DNA of 36,698 nucleotides from an uncultured Clostridia bacterium. GTDB lineage: Bacteria; Bacillota; Clostridia; Oscillospirales; Butyricicoccaceae. Positions within the stretch are counted from its first letter, which is position 1. Each line of letters starts with the position of its first letter. Shown here in pieces: positions 15,592 through 22,655 of this stretch. The notes under the pieces are model-generated. The model worked only from the letters and a program-made list of their open reading frames with translations, did not search any database and had not been told where the DNA came from. The DNA lies in assembly GCA_947648385.1 (NCBI GenBank), contig CANSNO010000015.1, positions 1 to 36,698 of the forward strand, read 5' to 3'. A program made the translations under genes and the position numbers.

Positions 15592-16788
15592 ATGAATGTA
15601 GTACATAAATACGGCGGCACCAGCGTCGCCACTATTGAAAAGATAAATCAGGTGGCCGACCGCGTGGCCGAGATAAAAAAGGCCGGCAACAACATCGCCG
15701 TTGTCGCCAGCGCCATGGGCAAGACGACCGACCGCCTTATAGAGATGGCCAAGGCCATTTCGCCCAGCCCCAGCAAGAGAGAGCTTGATTCCCTCATGTC
15801 GACGGGCGAGCAGACGACGGTCACCCTGCTGGCCATGGCCCTTCAGGCCAGAGGGGTCGAGGCCGTGTCACTGACCGGCTTCCAGTGCGGATTTTTGACC
15901 GACGAGTTCCATTCTCAGGCCACAATTCTCGACATCGACAGCCGCAGGCTTGAGGATATAATAGCCCGTGGGGCCGTGCCTGTCATAACCGGCTTTCAGG
16001 GCATAAGCCGCAGCGGAGATATTACCACCCTCGGCCGCGGAGGCTCCGACACGACGGCCGTCGCCGTGGCCGCCAAGCTGGGCTGGGACTGCGAGATATA
16101 CACCGACGTCGACGGCGTTTACACCATCGACCCCCGACGCTGTCCAAAGGCGAGAAAGCTGGACGTTATAACAAGCGACGAGATGATGGAGCTGGCCGCC
16201 CTCGGCGCCGGGGTTCTGGAGACAAGAAGCGTGGAGATAGCCAAAAAATACGGCGTCAGGCTCTTTTTGGGACGCTCGATGGAAAAAGACAAGACAAAGG
16301 GGACTTATGTAGTGAACGATTATTTTGAAGATATGGCCGTGACAGGCATCGGCGTCATAGAGGACTGCGCCATGATAAGCGTCAAATGCCCCTTTGAAAA
16401 GGGCACGGTCAGCCGCGTTTTCTCTAAAATCGCCGATATGAACATAAATATCGACATGATATCTCAGCAGCTGCTGGATGACAAAACGGCCCTGCTCTCC
16501 TTCAGCTGTACAAAGGAGAGCGCCGAGGAGCTGGAGGCCGCAAGGGGCGAGAGCGTCTTTGACGGGTGCGATATGCGCTACGGACTTTCCAAGATATCCC
16601 TTGTGGGAGCCGGCATGGCCACCCACAGCGGCGTGGCCGCCAAGGCTCTGGCCACCCTTTTTGAAAACGGCATCGACCATTATCAGATAACGACCTCCGA
16701 GATATCCATCTCGGTGACAGTCGATAAGGAAAATCTGCAAAAGGCCTGCGACGCGCTGACAAAGGCCTTTGAGCTGTGTGAGGAATAG
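15592..16788 (+). CDS. lysC: Aspartate kinase
   Basis: Phosphorylates aspartate, the first step to lysine, threonine and methionine. The 398-residue protein begins with the kinase motif KYGGTSV (residues 6-12), has the FQGISRSGDITTLGRGGSDTTA nucleotide/substrate region near 140-160, and TDVDGVYTIDPR. Two C-terminal ACT-type repeats occupy about 260-398, the usual sites of amino-acid feedback. ATG 15592 is preferred to an upstream GTG because AGGTG lies at proper spacing only for the ATG. It heads a four-gene operon with dapA, dapB and dapD; feedback by lysine is likely from context but is not provable here. Confidence 0.95.
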   Translation: MNVVHKYGGTSVATIEKINQVADRVAEIKKAGNNIAVVASAMGKTTDRLIEMAKAISPSPSKRELDSLMSTGEQTTVTLLAMALQARGVEAVSLTGFQCGFLTDEFHSQATILDIDSRRLEDIIARGAVPVITGFQGISRSGDITTLGRGGSDTTAVAVAAKLGWDCEIYTDVDGVYTIDPRRCPKARKLDVITSDEMMELAALGAGVLETRSVEIAKKYGVRLFLGRSMEKDKTKGTYVVNDYFEDMAVTGIGVIEDCAMISVKCPFEKGTVSRVFSKIADMNINIDMISQQLLDDKTALLSFSCTKESAEELEAARGESVFDGCDMRYGLSKISLVGAGMATHSGVAAKALATLFENGIDHYQITTSEISISVTVDKENLQKACDALTKAFELCEE

Positions 16789-16797
16789 GAGGAAGAG

Positions 16798-17676
16798 ATG
16801 AAGCTGCAAGGTTCGATAGTCGCCCTTATAACACCCTTCGACGAGGGCGGAAAGATAAACTTTGACAAGCTGGGAGAGCTTTTAGAGTGGCACATAGAAA
16901 AGGGAACCGACGGCATACTTGTGCTGGGCACGACAGGCGAATCGGTGACCATGAGCCACGAGGAGGCGGCCTCGGTCGTCAAATACGCCGTGGAGAAGGT
17001 AAACGGCAGGGTGCCCGTCATCGCCGGAAGCGGCTCCAACAGCACATCAGCCATGCTGGAGAAATCTCTCGAGTATCAGGCGCTGGGCGCCGACGGCCTG
17101 CTGCTTATTTCACCCTATTACAACAAGGCCAACCCCGAGGGAATGTACCGCCATTTCAAAACCGTGGCCGACGGGGTAAACATCCCCTGTATTCTCTATA
17201 ACGTCCCCGGCCGCACGGGCTGTTCCATACCCGAAAGCGTCGTCGGCCGCCTCAGCGTCCATCCCAACATCATGGGCATCAAGGAGGCCTCGGGCGATAT
17301 CGGCTACGCCGCCAAGGTGGCAAGGTATGTGGGCGAGAACTTTGCCCTTTACAGCGGCAACGACGACCAGGTGCTGCCCATCATGTCTCTGGGCGGAAGC
17401 GGCGTCATATCGGTTTACGCCAACGTCATGCCGGCCGAGTGCCACGAGATGGTGGTCTCATGGCTCAGCGGCGACCTCGACCGCGCCCGAAAGATACAGC
17501 TTAACTATTTGCCCCTGATAAACGCCCTCTTTATGGAGGTCAACCCCATCCCCGTCAAGGCGGCAATGAACCTTATGGGCATGAATGTGGGCGAGTACCG
17601 CCTGCCCCTTTATCCCATGAGCGACGAGAACTGCCGTAAACTTGCCGAGATAATGAAGGAGAGCGGACTGATATGA
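16798..17676 (+). CDS. dapA: 4-Hydroxy-tetrahydrodipicolinate synthase
   Basis: Condenses pyruvate and aspartate semialdehyde, the committed lysine/diaminopimelate step. It is a TIM-barrel class I aldolase of 292 residues with the Schiff-base lysine K162 in GIKEASGD, Y134 in LYNVPGRTG, R139 for the dicarboxylate, and the GTTGE loop (44-48) with T45/T46. This combination is typical of DapA rather than N-acetylneuraminate lyase. AGGAGG precedes the ATG, 9 bases after lysC. The stop codon overlaps the dapB start in ATGA, implying coupled translation. Confidence 0.97.
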   Translation: MKLQGSIVALITPFDEGGKINFDKLGELLEWHIEKGTDGILVLGTTGESVTMSHEEAASVVKYAVEKVNGRVPVIAGSGSNSTSAMLEKSLEYQALGADGLLLISPYYNKANPEGMYRHFKTVADGVNIPCILYNVPGRTGCSIPESVVGRLSVHPNIMGIKEASGDIGYAAKVARYVGENFALYSGNDDQVLPIMSLGGSGVISVYANVMPAECHEMVVSWLSGDLDRARKIQLNYLPLINALFMEVNPIPVKAAMNLMGMNVGEYRLPLYPMSDENCRKLAEIMKESGLI

Positions 17677-18383
17677 AGATAATGATAGTCGGCTACGGCC
17701 GCATGGGCAAAATGCTTGAGGAAGCGGCGAAAAACGCCGGTATGGAGGTCGGTGCGATTATAGATATCGATAATATAGGCGACCTCAAAAGCCTTGGATA
17801 TTTTGACGCCGTGCTGGATTTTTCCTCTCCGGCCGCCCTTGACGACGTCGAGGCCTTCATAAAGCGCACAGGCTCGCCCTATATCTGCGGCTGTACGGGA
17901 CACACGGAGGAGCAAAAAGCTCGCGTCAGGGCTTTGGCAGAATATGCTCCCGTCATACACGCCGCCAACTATTCCCTCGGAGTCGCCGTGCTGAAAAAGG
18001 CCCTTGAGATGATAACTCCCGTTCTCCGCGACAGCTTTGATATCGAGATATTGGAGAGCCACCACAACCAGAAGGTCGACGCCCCCTCGGGCACGGCCTA
18101 TCTGCTGGCCGACGCCATCGACCCCGACGGACAGATGACAAGGGTTTATGACCGTCACTCGGTCACGGGCAAACGTGGCCAAAAGGAGATAGGAATGCTC
18201 TCGCGCAGGGGAGGCAATATGGCCGGAGAGCATATCGTCGGCTATTACGGCGAGGACGAGACGATAGAGCTGACCCACAGGGCCACCAGCCGCCGCATAT
18301 TTGTCACGGGAGCCATAAAGGCCGCTCAGATGATACAGGGAAAGCCCAAGGGATTCTACACCATTGAAGATTTAATCTTTTAA
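17673..18383 (+). CDS. dapB: 4-Hydroxy-tetrahydrodipicolinate reductase
   Basis: NAD(P)H-dependent reductase that makes tetrahydrodipicolinate. The 236-residue protein is at the short end for DapB but has the glycine motif VGYGRMGKM (6-14), the C-terminal-domain signature [15 protein letters not shown] with H130, H131 and K134, and the terminal region that closes the Rossmann domain ([18 protein letters not shown]). The N-terminal cofactor domain is short, as in other small clostridial DapB proteins. It overlaps dapA by 4 bases and is followed 20 bases later by dapD. Confidence 0.96.
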   Translation: MKIMIVGYGRMGKMLEEAAKNAGMEVGAIIDIDNIGDLKSLGYFDAVLDFSSPAALDDVEAFIKRTGSPYICGCTGHTEEQKARVRALAEYAPVIHAANYSLGVAVLKKALEMITPVLRDSFDIEILESHHNQKVDAPSGTAYLLADAIDPDGQMTRVYDRHSVTGKRGQKEIGMLSRRGGNMAGEHIVGYYGEDETIELTHRATSRRIFVTGAIKAAQMIQGKPKGFYTIEDLIF

Positions 18384-18403
18384 ATAGTTTTGGAGGTACA
18401 GCC

Positions 18404-19096
18404 ATGAACGCTCAGGAAATTATAAATTATATCGCCACATCGGAGAAAAAGACCCCCGTCAAGCTCTATGTCAAGGAAAAGAGCGCCATAGACTATGGCT
18501 CGGCCAAGGTTTTCGGCGATAAGGACAAGATAGTTTTCGGCGACTGGAAGGAGCTTAAGCCCATTCTGGAAAAGAACGCCGACAGGATAGAGGATATCGT
18601 CATCGAGAACGACCGCCGCAACTCGGCCATTCCCATGCTGGATATGAAGGAGATAAACGCCCGTATCGAGCCGGGCGCCGTCATCCGCGAGCAGGTGGAG
18701 ATAGGGGACAACGCCGTTATTATGATGGGTGCCGTCATCAATATCGGCGCCGTCATCGGCGAGGGCACCATGATAGATATGGGCGCCATTCTCGGCGGAC
18801 GCGCCACCGTCGGCAAGCACTGCCACATCGGCGCTGGAGCCGTACTGGCCGGAGTTATCGAGCCTGCCAGCGCCACCCCCGTTATAATTGAGGACAACGT
18901 CCTCGTCGGGGCCAACGCCGTCGTTATCGAGGGCTGCCGCGTGGGCAAAAACTCGGTCGTGGCCGCCGGCTCCATCGTCATAAACGATGTGCCCGAGAAC
19001 GTCGTCGTGGGCGGAGTGCCGGCCAGAATACTCAAGCAGAAGGACGAGAAAACGGTGGGAAAGACCGAGCTTGTCGACGCGTTGAGAACGCTGTAA
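18404..19096 (+). CDS. dapH: 2,3,4,5-Tetrahydropyridine-2,6-dicarboxylate N-acetyltransferase
   Basis: Transfers acetyl from acetyl-CoA to tetrahydrodipicolinate, opening the acetylated branch. The 230-residue protein has the family N-terminal domain ([20 protein letters not shown]) and a left-handed beta-helix of hexapeptide repeats from about residue 88 to 200 ([27 protein letters not shown] type). It closely resembles B. subtilis DapH, the acetyltransferase, rather than the proteobacterial succinyltransferase. GGAGGT precedes the ATG. It is the last gene of the lysC operon. This choice of acyl group agrees with the nearby M20 deacetylase. Confidence 0.95.
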   Translation: MNAQEIINYIATSEKKTPVKLYVKEKSAIDYGSAKVFGDKDKIVFGDWKELKPILEKNADRIEDIVIENDRRNSAIPMLDMKEINARIEPGAVIREQVEIGDNAVIMMGAVINIGAVIGEGTMIDMGAILGGRATVGKHCHIGAGAVLAGVIEPASATPVIIEDNVLVGANAVVIEGCRVGKNSVVAAGSIVINDVPENVVVGGVPARILKQKDEKTVGKTELVDALRTL

Positions 19097-19112
19097 AACA
19101 GGGAGCTGAAAA

Positions 19113-19140
19113 AATCGGGAAGTCAAAAGACTTCCCGATT
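19113..19140. terminator. Shared terminator of the dapD operon and the toxin mRNA
   Basis: Perfect 12-bp arms AATCGGGAAGTC (19113-19124) and GACTTCCCGATT (19129-19140) with an AAAA loop. On the - strand the stem is followed at once by a run of T, an ideal terminator for the toxin mRNA; the + strand side is only moderately T-rich. The right arm runs into the TTGACA of the antitoxin RNA promoter. Confidence 0.88.
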
Positions 19141-19167
19141 GACATTTTATCTTTTGTGAATTATACT
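19139..19167 (+). promoter_or_regulatory. Promoter of the predicted antitoxin RNA
   Basis: Consensus TTGACA (19139-19144), 17 bp, TATACT (19162-19167), pointing against the toxin gene. No protein gene follows on this strand, but a terminator does at 19225-19267. Confidence 0.82.
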
Positions 19168-19173
19168 TGATAT

Positions 19174-19268
19174 ATAAACAAGGGTGTTGCCGGACAAACG
19201 GTTAGCCCACTACATGATGTTTGAAGTAATCGCCAATCTGTGAGAGGGTGTGGCGGTTACTTTTTTTA
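19174..19268 (+). ncRNA. Predicted cis-antisense RNA antitoxin
   Basis: A transcript of about 95 bases is bounded by the promoter at 19139-19167 and an 11-bp hairpin AGTAATCGCCA (19225-19235)/TGGCGGTTACT (19251-19261) followed by TTTTTT. It is fully complementary to the end of the toxin coding region (from 19268 to the stop codon at 19202-19204) and to the 3' untranslated segment that pairs with the mRNA 5' end. This is the arrangement of type I antitoxins such as RatA. The start point is estimated from the promoter. Confidence 0.75.
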
Positions 19269-19430
19269 TATACCTGTATAAACAGGCTGATAATTCCAAC
19301 GATTAAAATACCCACTTGTATAAGGTCAGAATATGTAACCATTGTCAACCCCCCTTTCGCAGAATCAGGGGGCAAGAAGCGCCCCTGACAAAACAGGGGA
19401 ACTAACCGCTTGCCGTCTATCGGCAACACC
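19183..19430. other. Long-range inverted repeat closing the toxin mRNA
   Basis: On the + strand GGTGTTGCCG (19183-19192) matches the complement of CGGCAACACC (19421-19430), 10 of 10. The adjoining GACAAACGGTTAG (19193-19205) pairs with CTAACCGCTTGCC (19402-19414) allowing wobbles in the mRNA. The toxin mRNA could thus fold end to end in a helix of about 23 bp that includes the stop codon. Within the 5' leader AGGGGGG (the ribosome-binding site, 19349-19355) can pair with CCCCCT (19367-19372). Confidence 0.75.
19202..19342 (-). CDS. Small hydrophobic toxin, putative holin-like (type I TA)
   Basis: A 46-residue protein starting MVTYSDLIQVGILIVGIISL: a short polar start, one transmembrane helix (about 8-24) and a basic, polar tail with KKSNRH. 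This matches the small putative holin-like toxins of Firmicutes type I systems, which damage the membrane when overproduced. The ATG at 19342 is chosen over an upstream in-frame start at 19453 because AAGGGGGG is 6 bases before it and the family begins MVTY or similar. The ribosome-binding site lies in a predicted hairpin. The toxin promoter is not clear; a TATGAT about 100 bases upstream of the start codon is the best -10. Expression would be checked by the antisense RNA. Confidence 0.8.
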   Translation of the reverse strand: MVTYSDLIQVGILIVGIISLFIQVYKKSNRHTLSQIGDYFKHHVVG

Positions 19431-19598
19431 AGTATTATTTTATCATACAACACAACAGAGGACGAGCCTATTTGTCACCACTGCGCGGAGGCGCACGGCT
19501 TCTCCGTTTGCACGGAATTGGGAAAATATATTTCTTCCAACGAGTTTGTGTGTGATAAATCTTGCTCGGATTGTATAATGAAAGAAAGAGAGGGATAA
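19410..19598 (+). other. Uncertain cysteine-rich open frame (up to 62 residues)
   Basis: An open frame from 19410 whose last 42 residues contain CHHC, two spaced cysteines and CSDC, a pattern reminiscent of a zinc-binding domain; the N-terminal part looks random and overlaps the toxin leader. No ribosome-binding site supports a start. It ends directly before the next gene. It may be the 3' remnant of a gene cut by arrival of the toxin locus, or no gene at all. Confidence 0.25.
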
Positions 19599-19600
19599 GT

Positions 19601-19822
19601 ATGAAAGATAAACTCACATTGATAACTTTTTTGGCTATTATATATTTCTTTTATTCTCTTATTTTTGGTGGAATAGGAGGCGGTTCCTCCACCAGTACAA
19701 ATACCTGCTTGTCTTGCGACCGCACATATGCGGACAGCGCCAATAAGCGCAGTATAAGAAAAACAAATATGTGCCAAAACTGTTACAGCAACTATAAGTG
19801 GGCCAGCAGTTTGCCCGATTGA
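19601..19822 (+). CDS. Small membrane-anchored zinc-ribbon protein
   Basis: A 73-residue protein of unknown function. Residues 4-24 (KLTLITFLAIIYFFYSLIFGG) form one transmembrane helix, followed by a Gly/Ser linker and a likely zinc ribbon with CLSC and CQNC pairs about 20 residues apart. The AGAGGGATAAGT site precedes the ATG at 19601. Base composition is more AT-rich than neighbouring metabolic genes. It lies beside the toxin locus, and both could have been acquired together. I do not recognise a named family, though short TM-plus-zinc-ribbon proteins are common on mobile DNA. Confidence 0.65.
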   Translation: MKDKLTLITFLAIIYFFYSLIFGGIGGGSSTSTNTCLSCDRTYADSANKRSIRKTNMCQNCYSNYKWASSLPD

Positions 19823-19840
19823 TAAAAGCAATTATAAATA

Positions 19841-19872
19841 AAGCTCCGTGAGAAATCACGGAGCTTTTTATT
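19841..19872. terminator. Terminator after the zinc-ribbon gene
   Basis: Arms AAGCTCCGTG (19841-19850) and CACGGAGCTT (19857-19866) followed by TTTATTATTTTT on the + strand. It sits directly at the end of the convergent elaA gene and could serve both. Confidence 0.88.
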
Positions 19873-20323
19873 ATTTTTCGGGCCTTTTTCGTTCCATGCC
19901 GATGTGGGGCAGACCGTCCTCAAGGTAGCCCTCGCCCACGGGGACAAAGCCTCGACCGGCGTAAAAATCCACAAGATACCTCTGGGCCGATATGTGGCAA
20001 AGCGGCTCTTTCATGACCTCGTCAAGGTGCTTGAGGGCCAGATCCAGCATCTCGGCGGCGATGCCCTGACGCCTCTTGTCGGCGCGGACACACACGCGGC
20101 CCACCGACGCCGCCTCGAAGGCCACGCCTTTCGGGAATATGCGTATATAGGCCACGGCCTCGCCCTCTTCGTCGAGAGAAAAGAGGTGCAGGGCCTCAAA
20201 ATCCAGCCTGTCCAAATCCTGATAGGGCACCTGCTCGACGATAAACACCTGATTTCTCAGGCGGAGTATGGCATAAAGCTCGCGGTTTGTCAGCTCGTCA
20301 AAGGTTTTCATTGTCCAGTTCAT
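19871..20323 (-). CDS. elaA: ElaA-type GNAT N-acetyltransferase
   Basis: A 150-residue GNAT-fold protein of the ElaA family, whose physiological substrate is not established. The family opening MNWTMKTFDELTNRELYAILRLRNQVFIVEQ is clear. The acetyl-CoA loop is GRVCVRADKRRQGIAAEML (about residues 75-93), and it ends with YLVDFYAGRGFVPVGEGYLEDGLPHIGM. The ATG at 20323 follows a GAGGTCGAGCA site. The gene appears to be transcribed alone on the - strand and has no functional link to its neighbours that I can see. Confidence 0.9.
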   Translation of the reverse strand: MNWTMKTFDELTNRELYAILRLRNQVFIVEQVPYQDLDRLDFEALHLFSLDEEGEAVAYIRIFPKGVAFEAASVGRVCVRADKRRQGIAAEMLDLALKHLDEVMKEPLCHISAQRYLVDFYAGRGFVPVGEGYLEDGLPHIGMERKRPEK

Positions 20324-20419
20324 TGCTCGACCTCGCTATTATTTGATATTATAATTCTATCACATGGCGGAAATGGGGACAAGGCATAATATAAATAGAA
20401 AAAAGTTTTAAAAAACCTC

Positions 20420-20448
20420 TTGACAATAAACTTTTTCTGTGCTTTAAT
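20420..20448 (+). promoter_or_regulatory. Promoter of T-box unit 1
   Basis: TTGACA (20420-20425), 17 bp, TTTAAT (20443-20448). The surrounding AAAAA...CTCTTGACAATA resembles the promoters at 22330 and 24213. Confidence 0.8.
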
Positions 20449-20454
20449 ATATCT

Positions 20455-20698
20455 CGAAGTTAATAACAAAGACATTGACGGAGAAAGTAAACACTGTTTG
20501 AAAGTCTCAGCGAGCCGGGGGCGGTGGAAGCCCGGCACGAGTAAAAAGCTGTTGAAGATCACTCCCGAGTCGCGGCCCGAACAAAGTAGGCGCCGCCGGG
20601 TTTCCCCCGTTACAGGGAACGCATTTGATGGAATGTCGTAACGGGTGGTTATGAAGGCTTTGCAGGCGTTCATCCTTTTACGGATGAACGTCTTTTTT
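20455..20698 (+). promoter_or_regulatory. T-box riboswitch, likely isoleucine-responsive
   Basis: Complete T-box leader. Stem I begins GACGGAG-AAAGTA (20477 on) and closes with CTCCCGAGTC. Its distal part has the hallmark GGTGGAAGCCCGG. AGTAGGCGCCG and CCCGTTA of the central stems follow, then the antiterminator with UGGU (20646-20649), and a terminator with 11-bp arms (20665-20675, 20682-20692) and TTTTTT. The specifier strand reads GAA-G-AUC-A: AUC (Ile) at 20558-20560 if read as codon-N-CUCC, or GAU (Asp) one base earlier. UGGU fits a tRNA with discriminator A73, which matches tRNA-Ile but not tRNA-Asp (G73), and T-box specifiers usually end in C. Confidence 0.92.
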
Positions 20699-20748
20699 GT
20701 TTTTCATTCTCCGACACATTCCGAGAAAAATATACGAGGTGAAAAACA

Positions 20749-22314
20749 ATGAAAAAGAATGCGAGAACCAAAAAGTTTTCGGCCCTTCTTCTGGCGCTGG
20801 CCACTGTGGCCGCCCTATTTGCCGCCTGCAGTAGCGTCAGCGGCGAGGAAGTGAAAAACAACGCCGAGCCTTCCGCTCCCGAGACCCAAAAGAGGGAGGA
20901 CATAGTTATCGCCATGGAGAGCGAGGCACCCACCCTCCATCCCTTCGACCACACATCGGTGACGGCCGGGTATATGAACACTTTGACCTATAACGCCCTT
21001 TTCAGGACCGACCCCACAACGCTGGAGCCCGTGCCCGACCTTTGCAGCGAATACAGCCAGCTTGACGACGTCACATGGAGCTTTAAGATATATGACAACG
21101 TCTTTTTCCACGACGGAAGTCATATGACGGCCGAGGACGTCAAGGCCTCCATGGAATACGCCCGTAATTACACCACCACCAAGCATTATTCCTCATTCTG
21201 GACAAATATAGAGGTCACGGGCGAATACACCCTCACCGTCACCACCGACGGCCCCTACGCGCTGACACTGCTCGACATGGCCAGCCTCAAGGTGGTGCCG
21301 AAGGCACTTATAGACAGCGGCAATGATTTCAATCTTAACCCCGTCGGCTCCGGCCCATATAAGTTCGTCAGCCAGAGCCTTGGAGACAGGGTGGAGTTCG
21401 AGGCCTTTGAAAATTATTTCGACAAGGCCCATCAGCCCAAAATAAAAAACATGACATGGAGAATCATCCCCGAAGGGTCATCGAGGACGATAGCCCTTGA
21501 GGCCGGAGAGGTCGACTTTGTCGTGGAGGTGGAGACAAACGACGTCGCGCGCATGAAGGACGACCCTGCCATAACCGTCCGAACGGTCAGCGGCTCCAGA
21601 ATGAATTATTTCTCCATGAACAACGAGGTGTATCCTTTCAATAACATAGATTTCCGCAAGGCGGTCAACGCCGCCATAGACAGGGAAGCCGTGCTGACGG
21701 TGGCCCTCAACGGCGAGGGCAAAACGGCCGTCGGTATGTGTCCCGGCGTTTTCCCCGGCTCGTCTCAGGAAAATGCCGAGGGGTACGACCCTGAAAAGGC
21801 AAAAGAGTATCTGGCCGCCTCGGGCGTCGATACCGAGGGGCTGACCTTCTCCTGTATCGTCTCCAACGATACGGCGCGCAGGGCCGCCGAGGTCATTCAG
21901 GCATATCTGGCCGAGATAGGCCTCACTATGACCATCGAGAGCATGGATTATGCCGCGTGGCTTTCCGACATAATGAGCGGCAACTATCAGGTGGGAGTAA
22001 CCGGCTATACCGCCGTCTGTCTTGACAGATACCTCAAGGGAACCTTCCATTCCTCCGCTCTCGACGCCGCCAATCAGGCCAGATGCGCCGACGCCGAGGT
22101 CGACAGCCTGATTGACCTGGCCATGACCCAGACCGACGCGGCCGAAAACGAGGCCACCCACGCTCAGGTTACGGCAAAAATAAACGCACTCTTCCCCTAT
22201 GTGCCCCTTTATGAATCGGTGGTGACGAGAGCCTATAACGCCGGACTTGAGGGAGTGACGGTTGGCGCCTCAGGCACGGTCAGGTTTGAAGATGTTTATT
22301 GGAAAGAAAATTAA
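20749..22314 (+). CDS. Peptide ABC transporter substrate-binding lipoprotein 1 (SBP family 5)
   Basis: A 521-residue extracellular binding protein of the OppA/DppA family. It has a lipoprotein signal ending LFAAC with lipidated C27, a short acidic linker, then the mature domain beginning EDIVIAMESEAPTLHPFDHTSVTAGYM. The family block DGSHMTAEDVKASMEYA follows, then NPVGSGPYKFVS and EAGEVDFVVEVETNDV. It should deliver peptides to a family-5 permease; oppBCDF at 4.1-7.9 kb lacks its own binding protein and is a likely partner. A T-box leader controls it, so expression should rise when a specific tRNA is uncharged. GAGGTG precedes the ATG. It is a close paralogue of the next gene. Confidence 0.93.
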   Translation: MKKNARTKKFSALLLALATVAALFAACSSVSGEEVKNNAEPSAPETQKREDIVIAMESEAPTLHPFDHTSVTAGYMNTLTYNALFRTDPTTLEPVPDLCSEYSQLDDVTWSFKIYDNVFFHDGSHMTAEDVKASMEYARNYTTTKHYSSFWTNIEVTGEYTLTVTTDGPYALTLLDMASLKVVPKALIDSGNDFNLNPVGSGPYKFVSQSLGDRVEFEAFENYFDKAHQPKIKNMTWRIIPEGSSRTIALEAGEVDFVVEVETNDVARMKDDPAITVRTVSGSRMNYFSMNNEVYPFNNIDFRKAVNAAIDREAVLTVALNGEGKTAVGMCPGVFPGSSQENAEGYDPEKAKEYLAASGVDTEGLTFSCIVSNDTARRAAEVIQAYLAEIGLTMTIESMDYAAWLSDIMSGNYQVGVTGYTAVCLDRYLKGTFHSSALDAANQARCADAEVDSLIDLAMTQTDAAENEATHAQVTAKINALFPYVPLYESVVTRAYNAGLEGVTVGASGTVRFEDVYWKEN

Positions 22315-22329
22315 ATTTTGAAAAAGTTC

Positions 22330-22357
22330 TTGACAATAGATTTACTTGTGATATAAT
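22330..22357 (+). promoter_or_regulatory. Promoter of T-box unit 2
   Basis: TTGACA (22330-22335), 16 bp, TATAAT (22352-22357), starting 15 bases after the preceding stop codon. The block AAAAAGTTCTTGACAATAGA recurs at 24203-24222. Confidence 0.9.
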
Positions 22358-22363
22358 AGGTCA

Positions 22364-22602
22364 CGTCAATAAACAAAAGACGATGACAGAGAAAGTAATC
22401 TCACCTGATGTTCACAGCGAGTCGGGGGCGGTGGAAGCCCGATAGCGGAGGATGGGACGAAACTCCCTCCCGAGTCGCGGCCCGAACCGAGTAGGCGCCG
22501 ACGGTATTCCCCCGTTACGGGAAAGGCATTTGATGGAATGTCGTAACAGGTGGTTGTGAAAGCTTTTTTGGCCTTCATCCTTTTACGGATGAAGGCCTTT
22601 TT
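22364..22602 (+). promoter_or_regulatory. T-box riboswitch, likely leucine-responsive
   Basis: Second T-box, aligned along its whole length with unit 1 (GGGGGCGGTGGAAGCCCG, CTCCCGAGTCGCGGCCCGAA, GTAGGCGCCG, CCCGTTA, TTTGATGGAATGTCGTAAC). UGGU is at 22551-22554 and terminator arms are at 22570-22580 and 22587-22597, followed by TTTTT. The specifier strand reads GAA-A-CUC-C: CUC (Leu) at 22463-22465 in the register used for unit 1, or ACU (Thr) one base earlier. CUC is the common Leu specifier and ends in C, so Leu is favoured. Confidence 0.92.
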
Positions 22603-22655
22603 GTTTTTCATTCTCCCTTGACACATTCCGAAAAAACAATATGAGGTGAAAAACA

